From NCBI RefSeq assembly GCF_000300335.1, contig NZ_AMRM01000016.1, forward strand, positions 58,885 to 122,884: a stretch of 64,000 bases of DNA. The letters are read 5' to 3'. The stretch comes from Nitratireductor pacificus pht-3B (GTDB taxonomy: Bacteria; Pseudomonadota; Alphaproteobacteria; Rhizobiales; Rhizobiaceae). The notes under the pieces are model-generated. The model saw only the letters and a program-made list of their open reading frames with translations, made no database searches and was not told the origin of the DNA. Made by a program: the position numbers and the translations under genes. Positions 53,489 through 62,466 of the stretch are shown here, in pieces (within the stretch, counting starts at the first letter, position 1; each line of letters begins with the position of its first letter).

Positions 53489-54265
53489 GTGATTGTTCTC
53501 CATCATGCCTGGGATTCGCTTCAATCATTCAAGGTGCGGATGTGTCTTGCCGAGATTGGAGTCCCCTGGGAGGGCCGTGCGCTCAGCCTTACTGATTTTG
53601 ATCATCTCGATCCAGCGTATCTGGCCCTCAATCCGGACGGTCTGGTGCCTGCTCTCGAGACTGTCGAGGGGGTGCTGACCGAATCTTCGACGATAAACGC
53701 CTATCTGGACGAGGCATTCAATTCCTCGCGGCTTCAGCCGGACGATGCGTTCGCCCGTGCGCGCATGCGGTGGTGGTGTCAGCATGAAGACACGGTGGTT
53801 CACCCGGCGATCAGACCGCCCACCTTCAATCTGTATATCAAGCCGCTTCTCGCTGGATTGTCCCCGGAGGCCTTGGAAAATCTCATTTCTCGCCATCCGC
53901 AGCCGGAGCGTGCGGCGACCTACAGGGCTGCGGCATCGGCGCCCCTGGATCGTGCCGCCGTCGTCTTGGCCGTTCGGAGTCTCGATCGAACCATGTCGCG
54001 CATCGGCCGAACCGTACGGGAAGGGGGCTGGCTTGCTGCAGATGCATTCTCGCTTGCCGACATCGCCATGGCGGCGATGGTCGAGCGCCTGGAGATGCTG
54101 GCGCTCGGGAGTTTGTGGGAGCGGCATTCCAGCGCGCGGGCCTGGGCGGAGCGCGTCGCCCGGCGGCCATCATTCATGCGTGCGCGGGAGGCGGGGAGTG
54201 CGGGGAAGCTGTCGCCCGTCGACCGGGAACTCGTGCGCACGCTGGTGACCGAGGCATTTGAATAG
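53489..54265 (+). CDS. glutathione S-transferase family protein
   Basis: The protein has 258 residues, GTG start with GGGAGA upstream. The N-terminal thioredoxin-like domain (1-80) has HHAWDSLQSFKVRMCLAEIG and the glutathione-site motif GLVPALETVEGVLTESSTI; the helical C-terminal domain has LAADAFSLADIAMAAMVERLE. It could isomerise a ring-cleavage product (maleylpyruvate isomerase type) or detoxify an electrophile. First gene of the third operon of the island. Confidence 0.9.
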   Translation: MIVLHHAWDSLQSFKVRMCLAEIGVPWEGRALSLTDFDHLDPAYLALNPDGLVPALETVEGVLTESSTINAYLDEAFNSSRLQPDDAFARARMRWWCQHEDTVVHPAIRPPTFNLYIKPLLAGLSPEALENLISRHPQPERAATYRAAASAPLDRAAVVLAVRSLDRTMSRIGRTVREGGWLAADAFSLADIAMAAMVERLEMLALGSLWERHSSARAWAERVARRPSFMRAREAGSAGKLSPVDRELVRTLVTEAFE

Positions 54266-54285
54266 GCTTCTCACATACACAAAAA

Positions 54286-54323
54286 AGATATTGCACACAA
54301 AAATCAGATATTGTACGCATAAT
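54286..54323 (+). promoter_or_regulatory. two direct-repeat GntR operator sites before the FAH gene
   Basis: AGATATTGCACACA (54286-54299) and AGATATTGTACGCA (54306-54319) are direct repeats 20 bases apart, two helical turns. The second continues to TAAT at 54323 and matches the dyad at 53460. They lie 30-67 bases before the FAH start and may overlap its promoter. Confidence 0.6.
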
Positions 54324-54352
54324 GAAATCGAGAATGAGTGAGGAGAAATCTC

Positions 54353-55276
54353 ATGCCAGTCATCGCTTTCGGCACATACGCATCGGGGGGCAGGGAAGCA
54401 CCGGCCGTGATCTGCGACGGAGCGGTCTACGATGCCGAAGCGCTGCGGGACGCGGGAATTCACGTTCCGGAGGGAGACTGGTCGAACGGCGAGGCGGCCC
54501 GGTTCCTGGAGAATCTGTGCGCCGACCGAAGCGACTGGGGCGCGGTGGCGGACGCGGTCCGCACGGCGGCGGCCGCAGGTGCCGTGCGCGCAGTGCCCGA
54601 CACCGCACAGCTTGCCGCGCCATTCCGTCCGGGACGGATTTTCTGCGCCGCGTCGAATTTTGTCGACCACGCGGATGAAATGGGAACGGTGCTTGCCGCG
54701 AAGGCGGAGAGCAAGCCGTATATGTTCCTCAAGCTCGAGGACTGCGTTATCGGCCCGGGTCAGCCGGTGCTGATGCCGGAGGCGACCAGTCAGCTCGACT
54801 GGGAGGTCGAACTGGCTGCCGTCATCGGCAAGCGGGCGCGGCATGTCTCCGTCGCTGATGCGCTGAGCCATGTGGCTGCCTATACGGTGGTCAACGACGT
54901 GACGGCGCGCGACATGAATGTGCGTAGCGATTATCCGTTCAAGTTCGACTGGTTCCAGGGCAAGTGTCACGACAGTTTCGCGCCTTTCGGTCCCTGGCTC
55001 GTGCCGGCATCGCAGATACCCGATCCGCAGAAGGTCGGTCTCCGCCTGTCGGTCAATGGCGCCGTCATGCAGCAGGGCACCGCCGAGGAGATGATCTGGA
55101 AGGTCAACGAACAGATCGCCTACCTGTCGACGATCCTGACGCTGAAGCCTGGTGATGTGATCGCAACGGGCACGCCGACCGGCGTCGGCATGGGGCGCGG
55201 TATCTTCCTCAAGCGCGGTGACGTCATGACCGCGGCGATCGTGGAGATCGGCGAGATCACAAACCCGGTTCAGTAA
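54353..55276 (+). CDS. fumarylacetoacetate hydrolase (FAH) family protein
   Basis: The protein has 307 residues from the ATG with GAGGAG seven bases upstream. The FAH domain is about 100-300 with metal ligands in QLDWEVELAAVIGK and the signature FWFQGKCHDSFAPFGPW-type stretch (KCHDSFAPFGPWLV), ending GDVIATGTPTGVGMG. Family members hydrolyse or decarboxylate 2-oxo-dienoates from ring cleavage (acylpyruvate hydrolase, 4-oxalocrotonate decarboxylase). It fits a step after an extradiol or HAAO cleavage. Confidence 0.93.
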   Translation: MPVIAFGTYASGGREAPAVICDGAVYDAEALRDAGIHVPEGDWSNGEAARFLENLCADRSDWGAVADAVRTAAAAGAVRAVPDTAQLAAPFRPGRIFCAASNFVDHADEMGTVLAAKAESKPYMFLKLEDCVIGPGQPVLMPEATSQLDWEVELAAVIGKRARHVSVADALSHVAAYTVVNDVTARDMNVRSDYPFKFDWFQGKCHDSFAPFGPWLVPASQIPDPQKVGLRLSVNGAVMQQGTAEEMIWKVNEQIAYLSTILTLKPGDVIATGTPTGVGMGRGIFLKRGDVMTAAIVEIGEITNPVQ

Positions 55277-55315
55277 GCAGGGCCCGGAAAACAGAAAAAC
55301 AAGGGAGGAACGAGC

Positions 55316-56311
55316 ATGCACAATCGAGGACGCAGGTCACGCGCCATGATGGCCGCCGCAGCTATGGCGGCCCTGGCCGCAGGCCCGGCGGGAGCCGCCG
55401 AGGAGATCAGCTTCAACATGGCGTGGCTGCCGCAGGGCAGCGTCGCGGGGCCGATTATCGCGGAGGCGAAGGGCTGGTTCGACGAGGCCGGGCTAGATGT
55501 CACGCTGTCCCGTGGCTATGGCGGTTCACGCACGGCCAACGAGGTCGATCAGGGCATGTTCACGGTCGGCTATGTCGATCCGATCAATGTCGGGCTCAAT
55601 CGCCAGAATGGCGGCAGCCTGCGCATGATCGGCGTCATAAACGGAGTGTGGCCGGCAGGTGTTTGCTACGTCAAGAAAGACGATGGCGATCAGAGGGATA
55701 TTGACGACCTCATTGGGCTCAAGATGGGCGGCGGAGCAGCCTCTCCGGTTCACAACATCCTGCCGGCCTGGCTTGAGATGAACGGCCGCAAGCACGATGA
55801 GATCCCGCTTCTTCGCCTCGAGCCCGCCGTTGTCGACGCCTCCCTTCTGGAAGGCAGGATCGATCTGGCCGAGTGCTGGCGCGCCTCCAACCGTGCCGTC
55901 CTGCAGAAGATCGCCCGTGAGGCCGGCAAGCAGGTGGGGTGGATCGAATATTCCGATCATGGCCTCGACGCCTATGGCAGCGGCTTTGTCGCCACCGAGG
56001 CATCGATAGCCGAGAAACCGGAAGCGCTACGCGCCTTTCTCAAGGCATCCTATCGCGGCTACGAATTCGCCATGGAGGAGCCCGAAGCGGCGGCCGACAT
56101 CCTGATCGCCGCATATCCGAGCCTGGACCGCGAGATCACGCTACAGCAGATCAAGGAGCTGGCGTCTCTGCTTGCTCCTTCCGGCAAGGTCGAAACGACG
56201 TTCGACACCGATCGCATCGGCGCGACCCATGCACTGATGGTCAAGGCGTTCGACCTGAAGCCGGACGCCGTCAAGCCGGATCAGCTCTTCACCAACGCGT
56301 TGGCCGAGTAA
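55316..56311 (+). CDS. ABC transporter substrate-binding protein (NMT1/TauA-like)
   Basis: The protein has 331 residues. The signal peptide carries a basic start with RRSR, then MMAAAAMAALAAG and a cut near AAGA-AEE. The NMT1/THI5-like fold opens SFNMAWLPQGSVAGPIIAEAKGWF and has GGGAASPVHNILPAWLE for ligand contact. Relatives bind pyrimidines, riboflavin, taurine or aromatic sulfonates and acids. It works with the permease at 56927 and the ATPase at 58129. Confidence 0.92.
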   Translation: MHNRGRRSRAMMAAAAMAALAAGPAGAAEEISFNMAWLPQGSVAGPIIAEAKGWFDEAGLDVTLSRGYGGSRTANEVDQGMFTVGYVDPINVGLNRQNGGSLRMIGVINGVWPAGVCYVKKDDGDQRDIDDLIGLKMGGGAASPVHNILPAWLEMNGRKHDEIPLLRLEPAVVDASLLEGRIDLAECWRASNRAVLQKIAREAGKQVGWIEYSDHGLDAYGSGFVATEASIAEKPEALRAFLKASYRGYEFAMEEPEAAADILIAAYPSLDREITLQQIKELASLLAPSGKVETTFDTDRIGATHALMVKAFDLKPDAVKPDQLFTNALAE

Positions 56312-56370
56312 GGTGAGCATTGGTCCGCCTTCCGCGGCGGGCCGACAGCTTTCAAGCCAGGGAGATTGAT

Positions 56371-56898
56371 ATGGCAAAACCGCAGCCCCGCAAGATGGGC
56401 CACCTCGTGCTGCATGTGCGCGACATCCGCAAGTCCTTCGAATTCTACACGGAGGTCGTCGGCCTGACGCTCTCGGACTGGATCGAAGACAAGCTGGTCT
56501 TCCTGCGCTGCGGCGCCGACCACCACGATCTGGCCCTGGTGCAAATCCCGCCCGATGCCGAGAACCGTGAAGACCTCTACAGCGTCAATCGCCCGGGACT
56601 GGAGCATTTCGCCTACGAACTGGGATCGCTCGAAGAGATCGAGGCGGCGGCCAGCCATATCCAGTCGAAGGGCGTCAAGATTGAGCGCGGAATCGGAAAG
56701 CACGGGCCGGGCGAGAACCTGTTCCTCGTCTTCAAGGACCCAGACAACAACAACGTCGAGTTCTATGCCGACATGGTCCAGGTGACCGAGCAGAACCCGT
56801 ACAACCCGAGTGTGTGGAAGGACGATGTCACTGCTTTCGACCAGTGGAAGTTCGAAAAATTCCTGGTCGAGCCACCCAAAGGCTGGGGTGAGAATTGA
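56371..56898 (+). CDS. VOC-superfamily extradiol dioxygenase-like protein
   Basis: The protein has 175 residues from the ATG with GGGAGA upstream. Both modules have metal-type residues: His in KMGHLVLHVRD (about 11), His in GLEHFAYELGS and Glu in NNNVEFYADM. The layout fits a catechol 2,3-dioxygenase or related extradiol enzyme of type I. It lies between the SBP and the permease of one ABC importer. Confidence 0.87.
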   Translation: MAKPQPRKMGHLVLHVRDIRKSFEFYTEVVGLTLSDWIEDKLVFLRCGADHHDLALVQIPPDAENREDLYSVNRPGLEHFAYELGSLEEIEAAASHIQSKGVKIERGIGKHGPGENLFLVFKDPDNNNVEFYADMVQVTEQNPYNPSVWKDDVTAFDQWKFEKFLVEPPKGWGEN

Positions 56899-56926
56899 TG
56901 CTGGCTGTGTTGGTGGAGGCTTTCGC

Positions 56927-57679
56927 ATGAGCGAATTGTTCTCGAGACTGCGGCTTCCGGAGATCCTGTTCTTCGGGCTCATCGCACTCTGCTGGGAGAT
57001 GGCGTCGGAGTGGTTTGGCATCAGACCTTACCTTCTGCCCTCGCTGTCGTCGGTTCTGGCAGCGTTGTGGAACAATGCGGGCGAACTCTACCGCCACAGC
57101 ATCGTGACCCTGAACGAAGTCGTCGTCGGCTATCTCTGGGCAGTCGCGGGCGGTCTGGCGCTCGGCCTCGCGATCCACACAGTGCCGCTCGCGCGCCGCA
57201 CCGTCTACCCGCTGATCGTTCTGTTCCAGGGCCTGCCGAAGGTCGCGCTCGCGCCGCTTATGGTGATCTGGTTCGGCTATGGCCTGACATCCAAGGTGCT
57301 GATGGCGTTCCTCTTCGCCTTCTTCCCCGTCGTCATCGGCATGCTGGGTGGACTGGAGAGCGTGCCGTCGCACCTGCGTGAACACTTCGATGCGATCGGC
57401 GCATCGCGCTGGACGCGGTTCTGGCGGCTGCAGATGCCGGCGGCGCTGCCTTCCATCGTCGATGCCTGCAAGACGGCTATGCCGCTCGCGGTGATCGGCG
57501 CCATCGTTGGCGAGTTCGTCGGGGCTGAAGGCGGGCTCGGCTACGTCATCCTCTCCGCCAACGCCTCGGCGCGCTCAGACCTCCTGTTCGCAGCCCTGGT
57601 GGTGATCTCGATCCTTTCGACGCTCCTCTACCTGGTGGTCGAGCTCCTGGGACGCAAGGTTTGGTGGCGCGGCGTCTAG
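56927..57679 (+). CDS. ABC transporter permease (TauC/SsuC-like)
   Basis: The protein has 250 residues from the ATG with GGAGG upstream. There are six membrane helices and the EAA loop HFDAIGASRWTRFWRLQMP at about 155-175. It is the channel of the NMT1/TauA-type importer, but a VOC gene separates it from both its SBP and its ATPase. Confidence 0.93.
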   Translation: MSELFSRLRLPEILFFGLIALCWEMASEWFGIRPYLLPSLSSVLAALWNNAGELYRHSIVTLNEVVVGYLWAVAGGLALGLAIHTVPLARRTVYPLIVLFQGLPKVALAPLMVIWFGYGLTSKVLMAFLFAFFPVVIGMLGGLESVPSHLREHFDAIGASRWTRFWRLQMPAALPSIVDACKTAMPLAVIGAIVGEFVGAEGGLGYVILSANASARSDLLFAALVVISILSTLLYLVVELLGRKVWWRGV

Positions 57680-57736
57680 GTCGCGCTTGCCGCAGAAACA
57701 GTCACGACATTCACAAGAAGCCAAAGGAGAACCTCA

Positions 57737-58132
57737 ATGGCAAAGCTACGGCACGTCGCCATCCAAGTTAAGGAACACGCCAAAGCCGCACAATTCTACG
57801 TGGACGCGCTTGGCATGGAGATCGTCGGCCAGACGGATTCGCCGCTCGCCTCCGGCACCTATGTGTCCGACGGCACGGTCACACTCGCACTGCTCGAATA
57901 CAAGGCCGACGAATGGGCCGGCCGCGACAAGGACGATATCGCGATCAACCATATCGGCTTCTGGGTCGAAGACCTGGACGAGCAGAGCGATCTCATCAAG
58001 AAGAATGGCGGCACCTTCTTCAAGGAACTGCCGCTCTCCAAGGACTCGCTCTACTACGAGATGAAGTTCCGCGATCCGAATGGGATCATCTTTGACGTCT
58101 CTCACAATGGCTGGGTTGGAGCATCAAAGTGA
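57737..58132 (+). CDS. VOC-superfamily dioxygenase-like protein, second copy
   Basis: The protein has 131 residues. It has MAKLRHVAIQVKEHAKAAQFY at the start (His6), NHIGFWVEDLDEQSDLI (His near 74) and Glu in YYEMKFRDPNGIIFD. It is small, one two-module unit. It overlaps the ATPase gene by 4 bases (GTGA), so it is translationally coupled to it. Likely a dioxygenase or isomerase of a ring-derived compound. Confidence 0.87.
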   Translation: MAKLRHVAIQVKEHAKAAQFYVDALGMEIVGQTDSPLASGTYVSDGTVTLALLEYKADEWAGRDKDDIAINHIGFWVEDLDEQSDLIKKNGGTFFKELPLSKDSLYYEMKFRDPNGIIFDVSHNGWVGASK

Positions 58133-58917
58133 CGAGCCAAGCCGATCCGGCGGATGCGCAAGCATCCGCCGGGGCCATCAGCATCCGCGGTCTGTCGAAG
58201 ACCTTCGGGGCGCTGAAGGTTCTCGACGACATCAACTGCACCATCGGGGAGGCCGAGTTCGTCTCGACCCTCGGTCCGAGCGGTTGCGGCAAGAGCACGA
58301 TCCTCAGGATCATCGCCGGTCTCGTCGAGCCCGACGCGGGTGCTGAGCTGCGCCTGCTCGGCGAGCCGTTCGGCGGGCAAAGCGACCAGGTCGGCGTCGT
58401 TTTCCAGACCCACAACATGCTGCCTTGGCTGACGGTCGAAAAGAACATCAGGCTCAATTGCGAGGTTCGCGGCGTCGCCCGCGCCGAGATCACCAGGCGT
58501 GTCGAGGAGATTCTTCCGGTTCTGAAGCTCGAAGGGTTCCGCGAAAAATACCCGCACCAGATCTCGGGTGGCATGAAGCAACGGGCCGCGCTCGGCCAGA
58601 CGCTGATCGCGCAGCCCAAGGTGCTGTTGCTCGACGAACCCTTCGGGGCTCTCGACGCGCTGACGCGCGACCAGCTCAATGTCGAGCTGCTGCGCCTGTG
58701 GCAGAAGATCAGGAAGACGGTTGTCCTGATCACGCACAGCATCTCGGAGGCGATCTTCCTGTCGGACCGGGTGCTCGTGATGTCGGATCGACCGTCGCGG
58801 GTGGTCAGCGACGTTCGCATCGACCTGCCGAGGCCACGTGATCCGAAGGCAACGCGGGAGGATCCGCGCTTCGGCCAGTACGTGACGCAGCTCAGCGCGC
58901 TCATGGGCGTGCACTAG
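58129..58917 (+). CDS. ABC transporter ATP-binding protein (TauB/SsuB-like)
   Basis: The protein has 262 residues, GTG start overlapping the VOC stop with TTGGAG upstream. Walker A is GPSGCGKSTILRI, the signature ISGGMKQRAALGQTL and Walker B LLLDEPFGALDALT. Typical of the nitrate/taurine/sulfonate group, matching the NMT1-type SBP and permease. Confidence 0.94.
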   Translation: MTSQADPADAQASAGAISIRGLSKTFGALKVLDDINCTIGEAEFVSTLGPSGCGKSTILRIIAGLVEPDAGAELRLLGEPFGGQSDQVGVVFQTHNMLPWLTVEKNIRLNCEVRGVARAEITRRVEEILPVLKLEGFREKYPHQISGGMKQRAALGQTLIAQPKVLLLDEPFGALDALTRDQLNVELLRLWQKIRKTVVLITHSISEAIFLSDRVLVMSDRPSRVVSDVRIDLPRPRDPKATREDPRFGQYVTQLSALMGVH

Positions 58918-58941
58918 ACACAATTCCTGGAGATCCGACGT

Positions 58942-59850
58942 ATGAACTTGCAACGCTTCCACGGCATGTCGCCGGCCCTGGCGACACCCTTTACCGCGAC
59001 CGAGGCGCTCGATCTCGATCGGCTGGACGTGCTGATCGACGGGTATTTGTCCTGTGGGGTTCATGGGATCTCGGTCGCCGGCAGCCAGGGAGAATTCTTC
59101 GCGCTGGACGAGGCGGAACATATCGCGTTGCTCGAGCGCTGCGTGGAGGCGGTCGATGGGAGGGTTCCCGTCGTGGCCGGCTGCGGGCGCTCGAACCTGA
59201 CCGAGACGCGGCGCGTGCTTGCCGCCGCCGAGAAGATCGGCATCGACATGGCGATGCTGATCACCCCATACTTCGCGCAACCGAGCCAGACGGAACTGGC
59301 GGCGCATTTCGTAGGCCTTGCAGGCGAGACCAGGCTTCCCGTGGTCCTCTACAACAATCCGCCGCGCACCAGCGTCAACGTCGCCCCGCAGACCCTCGTC
59401 TCTGTCATGGACGCGGCGCAAAACGTCGTCGGCATCAAGGACTCGGCGGGCGACATGACGCAATCAATCGAATATCTGGTGTCGACAAACCGTCGTGCGA
59501 TGCTGTTCTCGGGGCGTGACACGCTGACGCTTTCGATGGTTCTCAGTGGTGGACATGGCGCGGTCTCGCCGGCCTGCAACGTCTTTCCGCGCCTTCTGGT
59601 CAGACTCTACGGGACTGCCGTCTCCGGAGACCTTGCGGAAGCGCAACGCATTTCCGATCTGCTGGCGCCCCTTCGCGCCGCGTGGGTGCTGGGCTCCTTT
59701 CCGGTTGTGATCAAGGAGGCTATGACGATGGCCGGGCGCAGCGCCGGGCCGGCCCGCGCGCCGATCAGCCCGCTCGGCGCCGAGGCGCGCGCCAAGCTGA
59801 AATCCGTCGTCGAAGCGATCATGCCCGAGGAAGAGGCGCTGGCGTCATGA
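58942..59850 (+). CDS. DapA-family aldolase/lyase, copy 2 with complete active site
   Basis: The protein has 302 residues. The tyrosine motif is LYNNPPRTSVN and the Schiff-base lysine lies in VVGIKDSAGDM. The substrate loop is AGSQGEFFAL, similar to that in copy 1. It is a class I aldolase acting on a 2-oxo acid, most likely releasing pyruvate in the lower pathway. It overlaps the RutE-like gene (ATGA). Confidence 0.92.
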   Translation: MNLQRFHGMSPALATPFTATEALDLDRLDVLIDGYLSCGVHGISVAGSQGEFFALDEAEHIALLERCVEAVDGRVPVVAGCGRSNLTETRRVLAAAEKIGIDMAMLITPYFAQPSQTELAAHFVGLAGETRLPVVLYNNPPRTSVNVAPQTLVSVMDAAQNVVGIKDSAGDMTQSIEYLVSTNRRAMLFSGRDTLTLSMVLSGGHGAVSPACNVFPRLLVRLYGTAVSGDLAEAQRISDLLAPLRAAWVLGSFPVVIKEAMTMAGRSAGPARAPISPLGAEARAKLKSVVEAIMPEEEALAS

Positions 59851-60473
59851 GTTGCGCGACAGCACTGTTCGGAGCGCTGAGCCCCTGCGCCGAGGATCTC
59901 GTGACACGCATCTTCCTGGATGCCCGCAGCCAGAACGGCTGGCTGGACACGCCCGTGCTCGACGCCGAACTGCATCGGATCTGGTCGATGACGAAGTGGG
60001 CGCCGACGTCGTCCAACTCTTCACCCATGCGCATCAAGTTCATTCGTCCCGGCCCGGCGCAGGACAAGCTTCTGGGTTTTGTCGACGAAGGCAATCTTGC
60101 AAAGGTGCGCGCCGCACCGGTTACCGCCATCCTCGGCTACGACCTCGCCTTCTATGAGCATTTCGATTTCCTGTTTCCGCACCGGCCTGCCGTGCGGGAA
60201 CGCTTCGCGGGAAAGGAGAATGCCGAGCGCGCGCGCATGACCGCGATCAGAAACGGAACGCTGCAGGCGGGGTTCTTCATGCTGGCTGCGCGGGCTGTCG
60301 GTCTCGACTGCGGGCCGCTCTCGGGTTTCGATCACGACGGCGTCGATCAGGCGTTCTGGCAAGGAACGGAGATCCGCACCAATTTCCTCTGCGGCCTCGG
60401 GCATGGCGATTCCGAACGCCTCTTCCCGCGCCACCCGCGCTTCGATTTCGACGATGTCTGTGAAATCCTCTGA
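59847..60473 (+). CDS. nitroreductase-family, RutE-like (malonic semialdehyde reductase-like)
   Basis: The protein has 208 residues. It has RutE-type features: ARSQNGWLDTPVLD, MTKWAPTSSNSSPMRIKF, EGNLAKVRAAPVTAILGYD and GLDCGPLSGFDHDGVD. RutE reduces malonic semialdehyde to 3-hydroxypropionate in pyrimidine degradation. Here there are no other Rut genes, so it may reduce a three-carbon semialdehyde from ring breakdown. The start is at the overlapping ATG. Confidence 0.88.
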   Translation: MSCATALFGALSPCAEDLVTRIFLDARSQNGWLDTPVLDAELHRIWSMTKWAPTSSNSSPMRIKFIRPGPAQDKLLGFVDEGNLAKVRAAPVTAILGYDLAFYEHFDFLFPHRPAVRERFAGKENAERARMTAIRNGTLQAGFFMLAARAVGLDCGPLSGFDHDGVDQAFWQGTEIRTNFLCGLGHGDSERLFPRHPRFDFDDVCEIL

Positions 60474-61515
60474 CCCCGGCGCGACGGCGCTCGGGGAGGA
60501 CGGGGCGCTTCACCTCTCGCTCGGCCGCATCGGGCTCCAGTCCGGCGCGGTGCTGGACGACGCGGTCATGGTCGTCAAAACATTCGGCGATCTGAACGCC
60601 CGCCGCGACAATGCCGTCGTCATTCCGACCTCGTTCGGGGCATCTCACCGGGATTTCGAATGGATGGTGGGGCGTGAAAGCCTTTTCGACCCCATGCACC
60701 ACTTCGTCGTGATCGCCAATCTGTTCGGAAACGGCCTTTCGAGTTCGCCCAGCAACAGCGCAGCCTTTGCGGCCGGCGGACGCTTTCCTCTCGTGACCGC
60801 CTACGACAACGCGCTCGCGCAGAAGTACGTGCTGGAACGGTTCTTCGGCATCCGGCGCATCGCCGTTGCGATGGGGTGGTCCATGGGCGGCCAGGTCGCC
60901 TGGCATCTGGCATCGCTTTTCCCGAACGATGTTGCCCATCTCATCGCGGTCTGCGCCACCGCGAAGACTTCTGCGCACAACCATGTTTTCCTCGAGGGCG
61001 CCAGGGCGGTGCTGCAGACCGACAGCGCTTACGACGCCGAGGCCGGTCGCTTCGTGCGAGCACCGGAGCGCGCCTTGCCGGCGCTCGGCCGGTTCTATGC
61101 CGGCTGGGCGCTTTCGCATGCCTTCTATCGCAGCGAATGCTGGCGCTCTCTGGGTTGCGACAGCCTGGAAGGGTTTCTGAAAGGCTATTGGGAAACAGCT
61201 TTCGCCGAAAAGCACGCCGACGATCTGCTTTCCCACATCGCCACCTGGCAGGCGGCTGACATTGCGGCCAACGAGCGCCATCGTGGCGATCTCGGAAAAG
61301 CAATCGAGGCGGTGCGCGCGCGCGTCCTGCTCTTGCCCGCCGGCTCCGACCTCTATTTCCGGGAAGCCGACGTGAGGGCCGAGGCAACGCATCTTGGCGA
61401 TGTGCAGATCGCCACTCTGGAATCGCCGTGGGGGCATAGGGCAGGCAATCCGGTCAAAAGCCCCTCGGATCGGGACTTCATCCGCGCCCGGGTGCGCGAT
61501 TTCATCTCATGCTGA
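60454..61515 (+). CDS. alpha/beta hydrolase, homoserine O-acetyltransferase-like
   Basis: The protein has 353 residues from an ATG 20 bases inside the RutE-like gene. The nucleophile elbow is AVAMGWSMGGQVAWHL, the early motif is VIPTSFGASHRDF and the histidine is in SPWGHRAGNP. It resembles MetX-type acyltransferases/hydrolases of the E22 group. In this catabolic setting it is more likely a hydrolase or acyl transferase than methionine synthesis. The next gene starts inside its stop region. Confidence 0.84.
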   Translation: MSVKSSDPGATALGEDGALHLSLGRIGLQSGAVLDDAVMVVKTFGDLNARRDNAVVIPTSFGASHRDFEWMVGRESLFDPMHHFVVIANLFGNGLSSSPSNSAAFAAGGRFPLVTAYDNALAQKYVLERFFGIRRIAVAMGWSMGGQVAWHLASLFPNDVAHLIAVCATAKTSAHNHVFLEGARAVLQTDSAYDAEAGRFVRAPERALPALGRFYAGWALSHAFYRSECWRSLGCDSLEGFLKGYWETAFAEKHADDLLSHIATWQAADIAANERHRGDLGKAIEAVRARVLLLPAGSDLYFREADVRAEATHLGDVQIATLESPWGHRAGNPVKSPSDRDFIRARVRDFISC

Positions 61516-62267
61516 CTCCCTGGCTTCTTTCCGTCGCGGACTGGGGACTGCTCTGTGTTGCGGCCTTTGCCGCCGGCGCGCTCAACACTGTCGCGGGCGG
61601 CGGTAGTTTCCTGACCTTTCCGGCGCTCGTCTGGGTCGGCGTTCCTCCCGTCATGGCGAACGCCACGAGCGCCTTTGCCGTCACGCCGGGTTATGTCGGC
61701 GGTGCCATGGGGTTCCGGCGGGAATTGAGGACGCTGGACGCAGGCATGTTGCTGCGGCTTTGCGCGGTGGGCATCGTTGGAGGCGTCGTCGGCGGATTTC
61801 TGCTGACTATAACGCCTGCCGATATGTTCAATGCGATCGTCCCGGGGCTGCTGCTTTGCGCGACGGTGATCTTCGCGCTCGGTGAACGCATGGTTGCGCT
61901 CATGCGAGGCGGCGGCATTCCGCCCGCATTGGGGGTCTTCGTGGTTTCCGTCTATGGTGGCTACTTCAATGGCGGTCTGGGAATCGTGCTTCTTGCCCTG
62001 TTCACCGTTCTGGGCATGACCAGCCTGTCGCTGATGAACGGTCTCAAGAATCTCCTGTCGTTTTTTCTTTCATGCGCCTCTCTCATGGTCTTTGCGGTTG
62101 GAGATCTCATCGATTGGCGATTTGCGATGCTGATGGCGATGTTCGCCATCGCTGGAGGGTTCGCAGGTGCCGGCCTGTCCAAGGCTATCCCGAAGTCCAT
62201 TCTGAGGATCCTGATAGTCGCCATCGGTCTTCTGATGAGCGGCATCTTTTTCTATCGGCTTCTCTAA
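61509..62267 (+). CDS. TSUP family transporter (sulfite exporter TauE/SafE-like)
   Basis: The protein has 252 residues, with about seven to eight helices and the repeated TSUP motif (NTVAGGGSFLTFPALVWVG near 22-40 and FNGGLGIVLLALFTVLGM in the second half). These proteins export sulfite, sulfoacetate, or other organic acids. It overlaps the MetX-like gene by 7 bases and ends the island operon. Confidence 0.92.
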   Translation: MLTPWLLSVADWGLLCVAAFAAGALNTVAGGGSFLTFPALVWVGVPPVMANATSAFAVTPGYVGGAMGFRRELRTLDAGMLLRLCAVGIVGGVVGGFLLTITPADMFNAIVPGLLLCATVIFALGERMVALMRGGGIPPALGVFVVSVYGGYFNGGLGIVLLALFTVLGMTSLSLMNGLKNLLSFFLSCASLMVFAVGDLIDWRFAMLMAMFAIAGGFAGAGLSKAIPKSILRILIVAIGLLMSGIFFYRLL

Positions 62268-62466
62268 CGCGTCCGGTCGCTTCGAGGGCGCGCTTATCGC
62301 GAAGCTCCAGCGCATGGCTGGAAACAACCAGAAAATGTACTCAACCGCAAGAATGATTATGTGGCGCTTTCCAAAGGGTATGTTTCAGATAAATCTATTC
62401 TACATCAGGTCATTTTGAAAGAGAATGTCTTTCTTATCGAAGCAATTTAAAAATTTATAAAAATAT

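Noticed and set aside
60454..61515. Calling the MetX-like gene homoserine O-acetyltransferase
   Set aside because: It has the family fold and GWSMGGQ, but it sits at the end of a catabolic operon without met genes, so I kept a family-level call.
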